Assembly: GCF_010499455.1 (NCBI RefSeq)
Contig: NZ_JAAGOH010000016.1
Location: 1-64,000 of the forward strand
Direction of reading: 5' to 3'
Length of the DNA: 64,000 nt
DNA from: Ideonella livida
GTDB taxonomy: Bacteria; Pseudomonadota; Gammaproteobacteria; Burkholderiales; Burkholderiaceae_C
Both the position numbers and the translations under genes were made by a program. This document shows positions 8,453-18,330 of the stretch, piece after piece. Position 1 is the first letter of the stretch. Each line of letters begins with the position of its first letter. The notes under the pieces were generated by a model. That model was not told the DNA's origin, did no database searches, and was given only the letters and a program-made list of their open reading frames with translations.

Positions 8453-9403
8453 ATGCCTGCCGTTTCCTTCCAGGGGGTCGCCAAGACCTACACCGGTGCC
8501 CGTGGCACCCTGCGCGCCTTGGATGGCGTGAGCTTTGACATCGAGGAGGGCGAGTTCTTCGGCCTGCTGGGCCCCAATGGCGCGGGCAAGACCACCCTCA
8601 TCAGCATCCTGGCCGGCCTGGCCCGTGCGACCGAGGGTCGGGTCAAGGTGATGGGGCACGACGTACGCGAAGACTACGCCGCCGCACGCCGCAGCCTGGG
8701 CATCGTGCCCCAGGAGCTGGTCTTTGACCCGTTCTTCAGCGTGCGCGAGACCTTGCGTATCCAGAGCGGCTACTTTGGCGTGAAGCGCAACGAGGCCTGG
8801 ATCGACGAGCTGCTGCAGGGCCTGGGACTGGCCGACAAGGCCCACGCCAACATGCGCCAGCTCTCCGGCGGCATGAAACGCCGCGTGCTGGTGGCCCAGG
8901 CGCTGGTGCACAAGCCACCGGTCATCGTGCTGGACGAGCCCACCGCCGGGGTGGATGTGGAGCTGCGCCAGACCCTGTGGCAGTTTGTGGCCCAGCTCAA
9001 CCGCCAGGGCCATGCGGTGCTGCTCACCACCCATTATTTGGAAGAAGCTGAGGCGCTGTGCGGTCGCATCGCCATGCTCAAACAGGGTCGGGTGGTGGCA
9101 CTTGACCGCACCGCCACCTTGCTGGCGGCCGCCCAGGGCCAGATGCTGCGGTTCAAGACCGATGACCCGTTGCCGCCGGAGCTGGCCGCGCAGGCCCGCG
9201 TGACCGGCCGCATGGCCCAGGTGGCCACCCGCGACGCGGCCGGCGTGGAGGCCGTGCTGGCCCGCCTGCGCACGGCCGGCGTGCGCGTGGAGGACCTGGA
9301 GATCGGCCGCGCCGATCTAGAAGACGTGTTCCTGTCCATCATGCAGGGCGCCCGGCCCGGTGCACCGGCCGTGGCCGGTTCCGCCTTGGAGGCCCGCGCA
9401 TGA
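8453..9403 (+). CDS. ABC-2 type exporter, ATP-binding protein
   Basis: This is a 316-residue ABC ATPase. Walker A GPNGAGKT is at residues 40-47, the Q-loop is in GIVPQEL, the signature LSGGM is at 137-141, Walker B VIVLDEPTAG is near 157-166, and the H-loop is TTHYLEEAE. The C-terminal 90 residues form the extra domain usual in the YadG/NodI/DrrA group. It would power the permease encoded next, whose ATG overlaps this gene's stop. The YadG-YadH pair just before bolA-murA-his is a familiar Burkholderiales arrangement. The exported substrate is unknown. The frame is open upstream, but homology begins at MPAVSFQGV. Confidence 0.92.
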   Translation: MPAVSFQGVAKTYTGARGTLRALDGVSFDIEEGEFFGLLGPNGAGKTTLISILAGLARATEGRVKVMGHDVREDYAAARRSLGIVPQELVFDPFFSVRETLRIQSGYFGVKRNEAWIDELLQGLGLADKAHANMRQLSGGMKRRVLVAQALVHKPPVIVLDEPTAGVDVELRQTLWQFVAQLNRQGHAVLLTTHYLEEAEALCGRIAMLKQGRVVALDRTATLLAAAQGQMLRFKTDDPLPPELAAQARVTGRMAQVATRDAAGVEAVLARLRTAGVRVEDLEIGRADLEDVFLSIMQGARPGAPAVAGSALEARA

Positions 9404-10200
9404 GCCGCCTCGACCCCATGAACTCCACCGCGCCCCATGGCCTGCTGGCCGGCGCCAGTACCCTCTTCTACAAGGAGGTGCTGCGCTTTTGGAAGGTCAG
9501 CTTCCAAACCATTGGCGCCCCGGTGCTCACCGCGGTGCTGTACCTGCTGATCTTCGGCCATGTGCTGGAGGACCACGTCAAGGTCTATGACCGCGTGGGC
9601 TACACCGCCTTCCTCATCCCCGGCCTGGTGATGATGAGCGTGCTGCAGAACGCCTTTGCCAACACCTCCTCCAGCCTCATCCAGAGCAAGATCACCGGCA
9701 ATCTGGTGTTCTTGCTGGTCACGCCGCTTTCGCCCTGGGCCTGGTTCGTGGCCTATGTGGCCGCCTCCGTGGTGCGTGGCCTGGCCGTGGGCCTGGGGGT
9801 GCTGGCCGTGACCGTATGGTTTGCGCCGCCGGGACTGGCCCACCCCGTCTGGGCGCTGGTGTTCGCGTTGCTGGGGGCGGCCCTCATGGGGTCGCTCGGC
9901 CTGATCGCCGGACTCTGGGCCGAGAAGTTCGACCAGATGGCCGCATTCCAGAACTTCATCGTCATGCCCATGACCATGCTGGCCGGGGTGTTCTATTCCG
10001 TGCACACCCTGCCGGCGTTCTGGCAGGCCGCCAGCCACTTCAACCCGTTCTTCTACATGATCGACGGTTTCCGGCATGGCTTCTTTGGCGTCAGCGACGT
10101 CTCGCCCTGGTTGAGCCTGACGGTGGTGGCGTGCAGTTTCGCCGTGGTGGCGCTGCTGACCCTGCGGCTGCTCAAGTCCGGCTACAAGCTGCGCCAATGA
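9400..10200 (+). CDS. ABC-2 type exporter, permease protein
   Basis: This 266-residue inner-membrane protein belongs to the ABC-2/YadH-NodJ family, with about six membrane segments. It begins with the amphipathic LFYKEVLRFWKVSFQTIGAP region. The family signature region is AGVFYSVHTLPAFWQAASHFNPFFYMIDGFRHGFFG. The ATG overlaps the TGA of the ATPase gene (ATGA), a sign of translational coupling and fixed stoichiometry. An in-frame ATG six codons later (9418) is an alternative start. Together with the preceding ATPase it forms a complete exporter. Confidence 0.92.
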   Translation: MSRLDPMNSTAPHGLLAGASTLFYKEVLRFWKVSFQTIGAPVLTAVLYLLIFGHVLEDHVKVYDRVGYTAFLIPGLVMMSVLQNAFANTSSSLIQSKITGNLVFLLVTPLSPWAWFVAYVAASVVRGLAVGLGVLAVTVWFAPPGLAHPVWALVFALLGAALMGSLGLIAGLWAEKFDQMAAFQNFIVMPMTMLAGVFYSVHTLPAFWQAASHFNPFFYMIDGFRHGFFGVSDVSPWLSLTVVACSFAVVALLTLRLLKSGYKLRQ

Positions 10201-10233
10201 CCCGTGGGCACCGGCCGGGCGGGGCTGCTGGGC

Positions 10234-10239
10234 GATAAT
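10234..10239 (+). promoter_or_regulatory. -10-like GATAAT close to the bolA start
   Basis: GATAAT ends 7 nt before the bolA ATG and lies inside the small palindrome GGCGATAATCGCC. No Shine-Dalgarno sequence follows. The same GATAATCGCC sequence sits at the same distance before pth on the other strand. It would give a leaderless bolA mRNA if active. Confidence 0.4.
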
Positions 10240-10246
10240 CGCCACC

Positions 10247-10531
10247 ATGTCTTTGCCCACCCCCGAACAGCTGCGCGCCTACATCGCCGCCGGCCTGGCC
10301 TGCGAGCACCTCGAGGTCGAGGGCGACGGCCAGCATTTCTATGCCACCGTCGTCTCCGCCGAGTTCGAGGGCCTGGCCCGGGTGCGCCGCCACCAGCGCG
10401 TCTACGGCGTGCTGGGCGATCGCATGCGTGCCGAGATCCACGCCCTGTCGATGAAGACGCTGACGCCGGCCGAGTGGGCCGCCGCCGGCCCGGCCGCACG
10501 GCACGGCGCACCGGCCGAACACCGCCACTGA
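10247..10531 (+). CDS. BolA/IbaG family protein
   Basis: This 94-residue protein has the BolA fold pattern: an N-terminal helix (TPEQLRAYIAAGLACEHLEVEG), a strand pair (GQHFYATVVSAEFEGL), then the RVRRHQRVYGVLGDRM helix and the ALSMKTLTPAEW end. IbaG-type members partner monothiol glutaredoxins in iron-sulfur trafficking. Position directly before murA fits IbaG (YrbA), which precedes murA in many proteobacteria. A conserved His lies in the RRHQRVY helix. It is followed by 153 bp without a gene before murA. Confidence 0.9.
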   Translation: MSLPTPEQLRAYIAAGLACEHLEVEGDGQHFYATVVSAEFEGLARVRRHQRVYGVLGDRMRAEIHALSMKTLTPAEWAAAGPAARHGAPAEHRH

Positions 10532-10684
10532 CACCGCTGCCCGCGGGCCGCCTGGCCGCGGGCGGGCCCGTCGCCACGGTCCGGCTGCACCGCCGGCAGG
10601 GCGAGGTGGTCCTGCCTTGCGGCGCCAGCGGTCCGCCTGACCCCTCTCATCGCCTCCCAGGCCGCCCACGGCCTGCAAGCAACC

Positions 10685-11977
<1,293 letters not shown>

Positions 11978-12010
11978 GCAGGCGGTGGACAAGCTGTGGA
12001 TGCCTCCCTC

Positions 12011-12661
12011 ATGAACAACGCTCCCCTGACCCTGGCCCTGTCCAAGGGCCGCATCTTCGAAGAGACCCTGCCCCTGCTGCGCGCTGCCGGCATCGAGGTG
12101 CTGGAGGATCCGGAGAAGACGCGCAAGCTCATCCTGCCCACCAACCGCCCGGACGTGCGTGTGGTGCTGGTGCGCGCCACCGATGTGCCCACCTATGTGC
12201 AGTACGGCGGCGCCGACCTGGGCGTGGCCGGCAAGGACGTGCTGCTGGAGCATGGTGGCGACGGCCTGTACCAGCCGCTGGACCTGAATATCGCCAAGTG
12301 CCGCATGAGCGTGGCCGTGCGTGATGACTTTGACTACGCCGCGCAGGTCAAGCAGGGCTACCGTCTGCGCGTGGCCACCAAGTACACCACCGTGGCCCGC
12401 CAGCACTTTGCCGACAAGGGCGTGCACGTGGACCTGATCAAGCTCTATGGCTCCATGGAGCTGGCCCCGTTGACCGGCCTGGCCGACGCCATCGTCGACC
12501 TGGTGTCCACCGGCAAGACGCTGGTGGCCAACCACCTGATCGAGGTCGAGCAGATCATGGACATTTCCTCGCGTCTGGTGGTCAACCAGGCGGCACTCAA
12601 ACTCAAGCGTGATGCCCTGCGTCCATTGATCGATGCCATCTCCGCTGCTGTGCAGCGCTGA
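12011..12661 (+). CDS. hisG: ATP phosphoribosyltransferase catalytic subunit (short form)
   Basis: HisG joins ATP and PRPP in the first step of histidine synthesis. At 216 residues it is the short form, lacking the C-terminal regulatory domain, so by family knowledge it should need HisZ, which is not in this window. Motifs include [16 protein letters not shown] at the N-terminus and the PRPP-binding [13 protein letters not shown] near the C-terminus. A GTG five codons upstream (11996) is in frame, but the ATG at 12011 fits the family N-terminus. It lies 33 bp after murA. Confidence 0.95.
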   Translation: MNNAPLTLALSKGRIFEETLPLLRAAGIEVLEDPEKTRKLILPTNRPDVRVVLVRATDVPTYVQYGGADLGVAGKDVLLEHGGDGLYQPLDLNIAKCRMSVAVRDDFDYAAQVKQGYRLRVATKYTTVARQHFADKGVHVDLIKLYGSMELAPLTGLADAIVDLVSTGKTLVANHLIEVEQIMDISSRLVVNQAALKLKRDALRPLIDAISAAVQR

Positions 12662-12706
12662 GACCCTTCCCTGACCGTCACCCACCGCCTCTCCGGACCA
12701 GAGACC

Positions 12707-14026
12707 ATGTCCTCCTCCCTGAACCTGCGCCAGCTGGATGCCTCCTCCGCCGACTTCGAAGCCGAGTTCCAGCGCCTGCGCCATTGGTCAGCCGAGGAGG
12801 ACCATGCGATCGAGGAGCGCGTGGCCGCCATCTTGGCCGACGTGAAAGCCCGGGGCGATGCGGCGGTGCTGGAATACACCGCCCGCTTTGACGGGCTGAG
12901 TGCCGACAGCATGGCCGCCCTGGAGCTGACCCGCGAGGAACTGAAGGCGGCGTTTGACGCCATCACACCGCCACAGCGCAGCGCGCTGGAGGCCGCCGCC
13001 GCCCGGGTGCGCAGCTACCACGAGCGCCAGCTGGCCGCCAGCGGCCAGAGCTGGAGCTACCGCGACACCGACGGCACCCTGCTGGGCCAGAAGGTCACCC
13101 CGCTGGACCGCGTGGGCATCTACGTGCCCGGCGGCAAGGCCGCCTACCCCAGCAGCGTGTTGATGAATGCCATCCCCGCCCATGTGGCCGGCGTGGGCGA
13201 GATCATCATGGTGGTGCCCACGCCGCGCGGCGAGAAGAACGCCCTGGTGCTGGCTGCCGCCTACGTGGCCGGTGTGAGCCGCGCCTTCACGGTGGGTGGC
13301 GCCCAGGCCGTGGGCGCGCTGGCCTACGGCACCGCCACCGTGCCGGGCGTGGACAAGATCACCGGCCCGGGCAACGCCTACGTGGCCAGTGCCAAGCGCC
13401 GCGTCTTCGGCCAGGTGGGCATTGACATGATCGCCGGCCCGTCGGAGATCCTGGTCATCGCCGACGGCACCACCCCGCCCGACTGGGTGGCCATGGACCT
13501 GTTCAGCCAGGCTGAACACGACGAGCTGGCCCAGTCCATCCTGCTGTGCCCGGACGCCCGCTACATCGCCCAGGTGCGCGAGGCCATCGACCGCCTGCTG
13601 CCCACCATGCCGCGTGCGGCCGTGATCCGTGCCAGCCTGGAAGGGCGCGGCGCGCTCATCCTCACCCGCTCGATGGAAGAGGCGTGCGACATCAGCAACC
13701 GCATCGCCCCCGAGCACTTGGAAGTCTCCAGTGCCGAGCCGCACCGCTGGGAGCCGCTGCTCAAGCACGCCGGGGCCATCTTCCTGGGCGCCTACACCAG
13801 CGAGAGCCTGGGCGACTACTGCGCCGGCCCCAACCACGTGCTGCCCACCTCGGGCACCGCGCGGTTCTCGTCGCCGCTGGGCACCTACGACTTCCAGAAG
13901 CGCTCCAGCCTGATCGAGGTCAGCGAGGCCGGGGCCCAGGTGCTGGGTGTGATTGCCGCCGAGCTGGCCTATGGCGAGGGCCTGCAGGGCCACGCACGGG
14001 CCGCCGAGCTGCGCCTGAAGCGTTGA
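12707..14026 (+). CDS. hisD: Histidinol dehydrogenase
   Basis: HisD (439 residues) catalyses the last two oxidations, from L-histidinol to L-histidine, with zinc and NAD+. Recognisable segments are the [15 protein letters not shown] loop, [27 protein letters not shown], and the zinc and catalytic residues in [10 protein letters not shown] and in NRIAPEHLE. The C-terminal [18 protein letters not shown] is also intact. Normally hisC follows directly in this group; here three unrelated genes separate them. Confidence 0.97.
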   Translation: MSSSLNLRQLDASSADFEAEFQRLRHWSAEEDHAIEERVAAILADVKARGDAAVLEYTARFDGLSADSMAALELTREELKAAFDAITPPQRSALEAAAARVRSYHERQLAASGQSWSYRDTDGTLLGQKVTPLDRVGIYVPGGKAAYPSSVLMNAIPAHVAGVGEIIMVVPTPRGEKNALVLAAAYVAGVSRAFTVGGAQAVGALAYGTATVPGVDKITGPGNAYVASAKRRVFGQVGIDMIAGPSEILVIADGTTPPDWVAMDLFSQAEHDELAQSILLCPDARYIAQVREAIDRLLPTMPRAAVIRASLEGRGALILTRSMEEACDISNRIAPEHLEVSSAEPHRWEPLLKHAGAIFLGAYTSESLGDYCAGPNHVLPTSGTARFSSPLGTYDFQKRSSLIEVSEAGAQVLGVIAAELAYGEGLQGHARAAELRLKR

Positions 14027-14040
14027 GCCGGTCCTCCCGA

Positions 14041-15084
14041 ATGGCGGTCACGGCGCCCGCGCCTCTCCCTGGGAGCGCGCAGGGATGGATTGAGCAGGGT
14101 ATCGCGGCGGTGCGGGCGGGCGAGCACGCCCGGGCGGGAGACATCTTCGCCCGCCTGCGCCAGCACTTCAGTCGCAACCCCTGGGGCTGGATTGGGGAGG
14201 GGCTCATCGACGAGGCGCTCCACCGCTGGCCAGACGCCGAGCGGAAGTACCGGGCGATCCTGACCCGCCTGCCCGATGACCTGGCCACGCTGACGGCCCT
14301 GGCCCGGGTGCAAGTCAAGCTGGGCCGCCCCGATCTGGCGCGGGCCGCCTTGCAGCGTCTGCTGCAATTGGCCCCAGAACGCGAGGCCGCGCGGCAACAG
14401 CTCGCCAAGCTCGAGGCGCCCCGCAAAGTGGACGTGCTCAACCAGCTGATTCAGCGGCGAGGCTTGCGCCACTACCTGGAATACAACAAGCCCCGCTGTG
14501 AACTGGCGCTGCATGAGGTGGCGTGTGCCCAGCGCACCCTGATTTGCCTGCCTGAGCAGGAACGCGTGGAGCCCGGGGCCGAGGCCGTGCGCCTGCGCGC
14601 GGCGCACTTCGCGGCGTCGGAGGAGGCACCGCCGCACCTCTCGGTGACCGAGCTGGCCAGCCACCCCGGGCGCTACGACCTGATCTTCTTTGATCCCCTG
14701 CATGTGCGTCCCGAGGTGGACCAGGGCTTGAAGGCGTTGTGCCGGCTGCTGACGCCCGGGGGGTTCCTGGTGGTGCACGACTGCTGTCCGCACGACCCGC
14801 AGCTGGTCGGTCCCTTTCGTGAGGGCGCCTGGTGTGGCGACACCTACCAAGCCTTCGCCCAGTTTCATCGCCACAACCCCCGGACCTCGGTGGTGGTCGA
14901 CATCGACTACGGCGTTGGGGTCATCGTCAACCGGGACCTGTGCTTGGACTATCCCGTCGAGTCCGGTCCGGCGCATGCCGAGTTCCTGGCGGGCCTGGTA
15001 CCGGGATCGAGCCTGATCGACCTGCACCAACTGGACCTGTGGCTTGATCAGGCGGCACCTCGAGAGTCCACGAAGTTCGTGTGA
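14041..15084 (+). CDS. TPR protein with degenerate methyltransferase-like domain
   Basis: This 347-residue protein starts 14 nt after hisD. Residues about 15-130 form tetratricopeptide-like helices (IAAVRAGEHARAGDIFARL, EALHRWPDAERKYRAIL, LARVQVKLGRPDLARAAL). The second half resembles class I/Methyltransf_24-type SAM methyltransferases at its end: RYDLIFFDPLHVRPEV, LTPGGFLVVHDCCPHD, GAWCGDTYQAF and VVDIDYGVGVI. The first SAM-binding motif (normally LEIG-x-G-x-G) is replaced by HYLEYNKPRCELALHE, so cofactor binding is doubtful. It may be an inactive scaffold or a divergent enzyme. No Shine-Dalgarno sequence precedes the ATG, so coupling to hisD is possible. Function is unknown. Confidence 0.7.
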   Translation: MAVTAPAPLPGSAQGWIEQGIAAVRAGEHARAGDIFARLRQHFSRNPWGWIGEGLIDEALHRWPDAERKYRAILTRLPDDLATLTALARVQVKLGRPDLARAALQRLLQLAPEREAARQQLAKLEAPRKVDVLNQLIQRRGLRHYLEYNKPRCELALHEVACAQRTLICLPEQERVEPGAEAVRLRAAHFAASEEAPPHLSVTELASHPGRYDLIFFDPLHVRPEVDQGLKALCRLLTPGGFLVVHDCCPHDPQLVGPFREGAWCGDTYQAFAQFHRHNPRTSVVVDIDYGVGVIVNRDLCLDYPVESGPAHAEFLAGLVPGSSLIDLHQLDLWLDQAAPRESTKFV

Positions 15085-15104
15085 CACGAACTTCGTGCTA
15101 CATT
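15069..15104 (+). promoter_or_regulatory. Nested palindromic operator and -10 box of the toxin-antitoxin pair
   Basis: The 29 bases 15069-15097 form an inverted repeat with 14-bp arms around one central base. Each arm is itself a palindrome: CACGAAGTTCGTG and CACGAACTTCGTG, separated by TGA. That TGA is the stop codon of the upstream gene. A -10-like TACATT follows at 15099-15104, and the second half of the first palindrome falls at the -35 position (17-bp spacing). The antitoxin ATG is at 15134. This is the layout expected for autoregulation by a dimeric antitoxin. Confidence 0.7.
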
Positions 15105-15133
15105 CTGACCATGCCGCCTGCGGAGCCTGCTGG

Positions 15134-15379
15134 ATGAAGAACGTCACCGTCACGATGGAAGACAGCGTCGCCGAATGGGCCCGGCTGGAAGCCGCGCGCC
15201 GCAACACCAGCGTCTCTCGCCTGGTGGGTGAGTTGCTGGCCGAGAAGATGCGGCATGACGATGCCTACGAACGTGCGATGAACGAGTGGCTGGCAAGGCC
15301 GCCCCTGTTCACCTCGGACGGCCAGCCGCACCCGAAACGTGACGAGATCTATGCCGAGCGCCTCGAACGTCTTCGTTGA
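15134..15379 (+). CDS. VapB-like antitoxin (ribbon-helix-helix type)
   Basis: This 81-residue protein begins MKNVTVTMEDSVAEWARLEA, which reads as the DNA-binding beta-strand and first helix of a ribbon-helix-helix fold. NTSVSRLVGELLAEKM forms the second helix. The C-terminal half (WLARPPLFTSDGQPHPKRDE) is polar and probably disordered, as in antitoxins that wrap their toxin. A GGAG ribosome-binding site lies 8 nt before the ATG. The last 29 bases overlap the PIN toxin gene. The palindromes just upstream are the likely operator. The family call rests on pattern and on the partner toxin. Confidence 0.8.
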   Translation: MKNVTVTMEDSVAEWARLEAARRNTSVSRLVGELLAEKMRHDDAYERAMNEWLARPPLFTSDGQPHPKRDEIYAERLERLR

Positions 15380-15824
15380 CACCCCTGTGCTGCTGTACGC
15401 GGACGACACGGCCTTTCCCGACAAGGCCCTGCGGGCGCGCGAGTGGCTGGCAGCGCTGTGGATGCGCCGCTGCGGCCGCCTGAACACCCAAGTGCTCAAT
15501 GAGTACTACCTCAACGCCACGGCTCGCCTGCGTCCCCCGATGAAGCAGGGCGATGCGCGGGCGGAAGTGCGACGCTACCAGCACTGGAGGCCCTGGGCCC
15601 TGGACCACCAGACGGTGGAGACCGCCTGGGCGATGGAGGCGCGCTTTGCGCTGGGGTGGTGGGACGCGCTGAACGTCGCCTCCGCCTTGCACCAGGGCTG
15701 CCGCTTCCTGCTGACCGAAGACCTGCCGCATGGCCAGCAACTGGACAGCGTGCAGATCGTCAACCCCTTCCTGTGCGGGCCGTCGTTGCTCGATCAGGAG
15801 GCGCCAACCGCCAAGACCCCATGA
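15351..15824 (+). CDS. PIN-domain toxin (VapC-like ribonuclease)
   Basis: This 157-residue PIN-domain protein has all four expected acidic residues: Asp in [13 protein letters not shown], Glu in [10 protein letters not shown], Asp in [12 protein letters not shown] and Asp in [12 protein letters not shown]. VapC toxins use these to hold Mg2+ and cut RNA. The Asn usual after the first Asp (DTNV) is Pro here (DTPV). The gene overlaps the antitoxin gene by 29 bases, and its TGA overlaps the hisC ATG (ATGA). A GTG four codons upstream is an alternative start. After the PIN domain there is a short extra tail ([16 protein letters not shown]). It is probably co-transcribed with hisC. Confidence 0.85.
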   Translation: MPSASNVFVDTPVLLYADDTAFPDKALRAREWLAALWMRRCGRLNTQVLNEYYLNATARLRPPMKQGDARAEVRRYQHWRPWALDHQTVETAWAMEARFALGWWDALNVASALHQGCRFLLTEDLPHGQQLDSVQIVNPFLCGPSLLDQEAPTAKTP

Positions 15825-16912
15825 GCCGCTTCTGGAGTGACATCGTCCACAGCCTGACGCCCTATGTGCCAGGCGAGCAGCCCAAGATCGACGGGCTGGT
15901 CAAGCTCAACACCAACGAGTGCCCCTTCGGTCCGCCGGACTCGGTGGTGCAGGCCATCGCCGCCAGCAGTGGGGACGCGCTGCGCCTGTATCCGGACCCG
16001 ACCGGCAGCGCCCTCAAAGACGCTGTGGCCCGCTTCCACGCGGCCCAAGGCATCACCCCGACGCATGTCTTCGTGGGCAATGGCTCCGATGAGGTGCTGG
16101 CCCACATTTTCATGGCCTTGCTGCGCCACCCGGCGCCGCTGCTGGCGCCGGACATCTCTTACAGCTTCTACCCGGTGTACGCCAAGCTGTACGGCATCAC
16201 GCTCCGGGAGATCCCGCTGGCCGAGGACTTCAGCATCCGTGTGGACGACTTCCTCGCGGCGGGTCCCAACGGCGGCATCATCTTCCCCAACCCCAACGCC
16301 CCCACCGGCATGGCCCTGCCGCTGGCCGAGCTGTGTCGCCTGCTCGATGGCAACCCCGATTCGGTGGTGGTGGTGGACGAGGCCTATGTGGACTTCGGCG
16401 CCGAATCCGCCGATCAGCTGGTGACCCAGTACCCGCAGCTGCTGGTGGTGCGCACCCTGTCCAAGTCTCGCGCCCTGGCCGGCCTGCGGGTGGGTTACGC
16501 CCTGGGCCAGCCCGAACTGATCGAGGCGCTCACCCGCGTCAAGGACAGCTTCAACTCCTACCCGCTTGACCGCCTGGCCCTCGCCGGTGGCGTGGCGGCC
16601 ATGGACGACGTGGCCTGGTTCCAGGACGCCTGCGCTCGCATCGTCGCCACCCGCAGCCGCATGACCGCGGGCCTGCAGGCCCGCGGCGCCCAGGTGCTGC
16701 CGTCGGCCGCCAACTTCGTGTTCGCCACCTTCCCGGGGCGGGATGCCGAGGCCATTGCCGCCGGCTTGCGTGGCCAACGCGTGCTGGTGCGACACTTCCG
16801 CAAGCCCGCCCGCATCGCCCCCTTCCTGCGCATCAGCGTGGGCACCGAGGCCCAGACCGATACCCTGCTGGCAGCACTGGATCAGGTGCTGCCCACCTTG
16901 GGACGCCGCTGA
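15821..16912 (+). CDS. hisC: Histidinol-phosphate aminotransferase
   Basis: HisC (363 residues) is a PLP-dependent class I/II aminotransferase that converts imidazole-acetol phosphate and glutamate to histidinol phosphate. Visible motifs are [44 protein letters not shown] and [19 protein letters not shown], which holds the PLP lysine. The ATG at 15821 overlaps the PIN toxin stop. The nearest AGGAGG lies about 20 nt upstream, too far for direct use, so translation may depend on ribosomes finishing the toxin frame. The start MSRFWSDIV matches other Burkholderiales HisC proteins. Confidence 0.95.
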   Translation: MSRFWSDIVHSLTPYVPGEQPKIDGLVKLNTNECPFGPPDSVVQAIAASSGDALRLYPDPTGSALKDAVARFHAAQGITPTHVFVGNGSDEVLAHIFMALLRHPAPLLAPDISYSFYPVYAKLYGITLREIPLAEDFSIRVDDFLAAGPNGGIIFPNPNAPTGMALPLAELCRLLDGNPDSVVVVDEAYVDFGAESADQLVTQYPQLLVVRTLSKSRALAGLRVGYALGQPELIEALTRVKDSFNSYPLDRLALAGGVAAMDDVAWFQDACARIVATRSRMTAGLQARGAQVLPSAANFVFATFPGRDAEAIAAGLRGQRVLVRHFRKPARIAPFLRISVGTEAQTDTLLAALDQVLPTLGRR

Positions 16913-16948
16913 AGCCCCCCTCTCCAACGCACGACGCCCCCTATCGCC

Positions 16949-17536
16949 ATGCGCACCGCCCAGGTCACCCGCCACACCAACGAGACGCAGATCAGCGTCT
17001 CGGTCAATCTCGACGGCACCGGTCAGGCCCAGTTGGCCACCGGCATCGGCTTTTTCGACCACATGCTCGACCAGATCGCCCGCCATGGCTTGATCGACCT
17101 GAGCATCGACGCCAAGGGCGACCTGCACATCGACGGCCACCACACGGTGGAGGACGTGGGCATCACCCTGGGCCTGGCCGTGGCGCAGGCCGTGGGCGAC
17201 AAGAAGGGCATCACCCGTTACGGCCACAGCTATGTGCCGCTGGATGAGGCCCTGTCGCGCGTGGTGGTCGACTTCTCCGGCCGCCCGGGCCTGGCCATGG
17301 ACGTGAACTTCACCGCCGGCATGATCGGCGCGCTGGACACCCAACTCGTGTTCGAGTTCTTCCAGGGTTTTGTCAACCACGCCCACGTGAGCCTGCACAT
17401 CGACAACCTCAAGGGCCACAACGCGCACCACCAGTGCGAGACCATCTTCAAGGCCTTCGGCCGAGCTCTGCGCATGGCGCTCACCCCCGATCCACGTTCG
17501 GCCGGCGTGGTGCCGTCCACCAAGGGCTGCCTCTGA
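16949..17536 (+). CDS. hisB: Imidazoleglycerol-phosphate dehydratase
   Basis: HisB of 195 residues contains only the dehydratase domain, without the N-terminal phosphatase domain of enterobacterial HisB. The duplicated metal-binding motifs are present: [13 protein letters not shown] with [10 protein letters not shown], and VNHAHVSLH with [19 protein letters not shown]. It removes water from imidazoleglycerol phosphate, using manganese. Histidinol phosphatase must therefore be encoded elsewhere. It lies 36 bp after hisC and 16 bp before hisH. Confidence 0.97.
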   Translation: MRTAQVTRHTNETQISVSVNLDGTGQAQLATGIGFFDHMLDQIARHGLIDLSIDAKGDLHIDGHHTVEDVGITLGLAVAQAVGDKKGITRYGHSYVPLDEALSRVVVDFSGRPGLAMDVNFTAGMIGALDTQLVFEFFQGFVNHAHVSLHIDNLKGHNAHHQCETIFKAFGRALRMALTPDPRSAGVVPSTKGCL

Positions 17537-17552
17537 CCCGCCGGAACCCATC

Positions 17553-18218
17553 ATGAGCCAACGTCGAACCGTCGCTGTCGTGGATTACGGCATGGGCAAT
17601 TTGCGCTCCGTCTCCCAGGCGGTGATGCATGTGGCCGCCACCGAGGGGGTGGAGGTCGTCGTCACCTCCCGCCCGGAGGAGGTGCGCGCCGCCGAGCGCA
17701 TCGTACTGCCGGGTCAGGGGGCCATGCGTGACTGCATGCGCGAGCTGACCGACTCCGGCCTGCGTGAGGCCGTGCTGGAAGCCGCTGCCGCCAAGCCCCT
17801 GATGGGCGTGTGCGTGGGCATGCAGATGTTGCTGGACCACTCCGAGGAGCAGGACACGCCGGGCCTGGGGCTGGTGCCGGGCCGTGTCACCCGCTTCCGC
17901 CTGGAGGGGCGGCTGCAGCCTGATGGCAGCCGCTACAAGGTGCCGCAGATGGGCTGGAACCAGGTGCGCCAGGTGGCGCATGGCGGTCGTGCCCACCCGG
18001 TGTGGGCCGGCGTGCCGGACGAGTCCTGGTTCTACTTCGTCCACAGCTACTTCACCACGCCGGCCGATGCCGCCCACAGCGCGGGCACGGCCGAATACGG
18101 GGACCGCTTTACCTGCGCGGTGGCGCGGGATAATATTTTCGCGACCCAGTTCCACCCGGAGAAGAGTGCAGCCCAGGGATTGGCGCTGTACCGCAATTTC
18201 CTGCACTGGACCCCCTGA
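17553..18218 (+). CDS. hisH: Imidazole glycerol phosphate synthase, glutaminase subunit
   Basis: HisH (221 residues) is a class I glutamine amidotransferase that makes ammonia for HisF. The nucleophile Cys87 is in [10 protein letters not shown]. The His-Glu pair is in [13 protein letters not shown], and the oxyanion region is [11 protein letters not shown]. The N-terminal [14 protein letters not shown] is typical. The spacing to hisA (112 bp) is the loosest so far in the operon and contains no recognisable gene. Confidence 0.96.
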   Translation: MSQRRTVAVVDYGMGNLRSVSQAVMHVAATEGVEVVVTSRPEEVRAAERIVLPGQGAMRDCMRELTDSGLREAVLEAAAAKPLMGVCVGMQMLLDHSEEQDTPGLGLVPGRVTRFRLEGRLQPDGSRYKVPQMGWNQVRQVAHGGRAHPVWAGVPDESWFYFVHSYFTTPADAAHSAGTAEYGDRFTCAVARDNIFATQFHPEKSAAQGLALYRNFLHWTP

Positions 18219-18330
18219 TCTCCATTTTGCCCAGTCCCATGGCCTGCGCACGGCGCTTGCCGACCCCTCCGGTCGACTTCGCCCGCCTCGCCCTGGCCCG
18301 CACTGTTTCCCCACTCGCGCTCCCCGAGCC

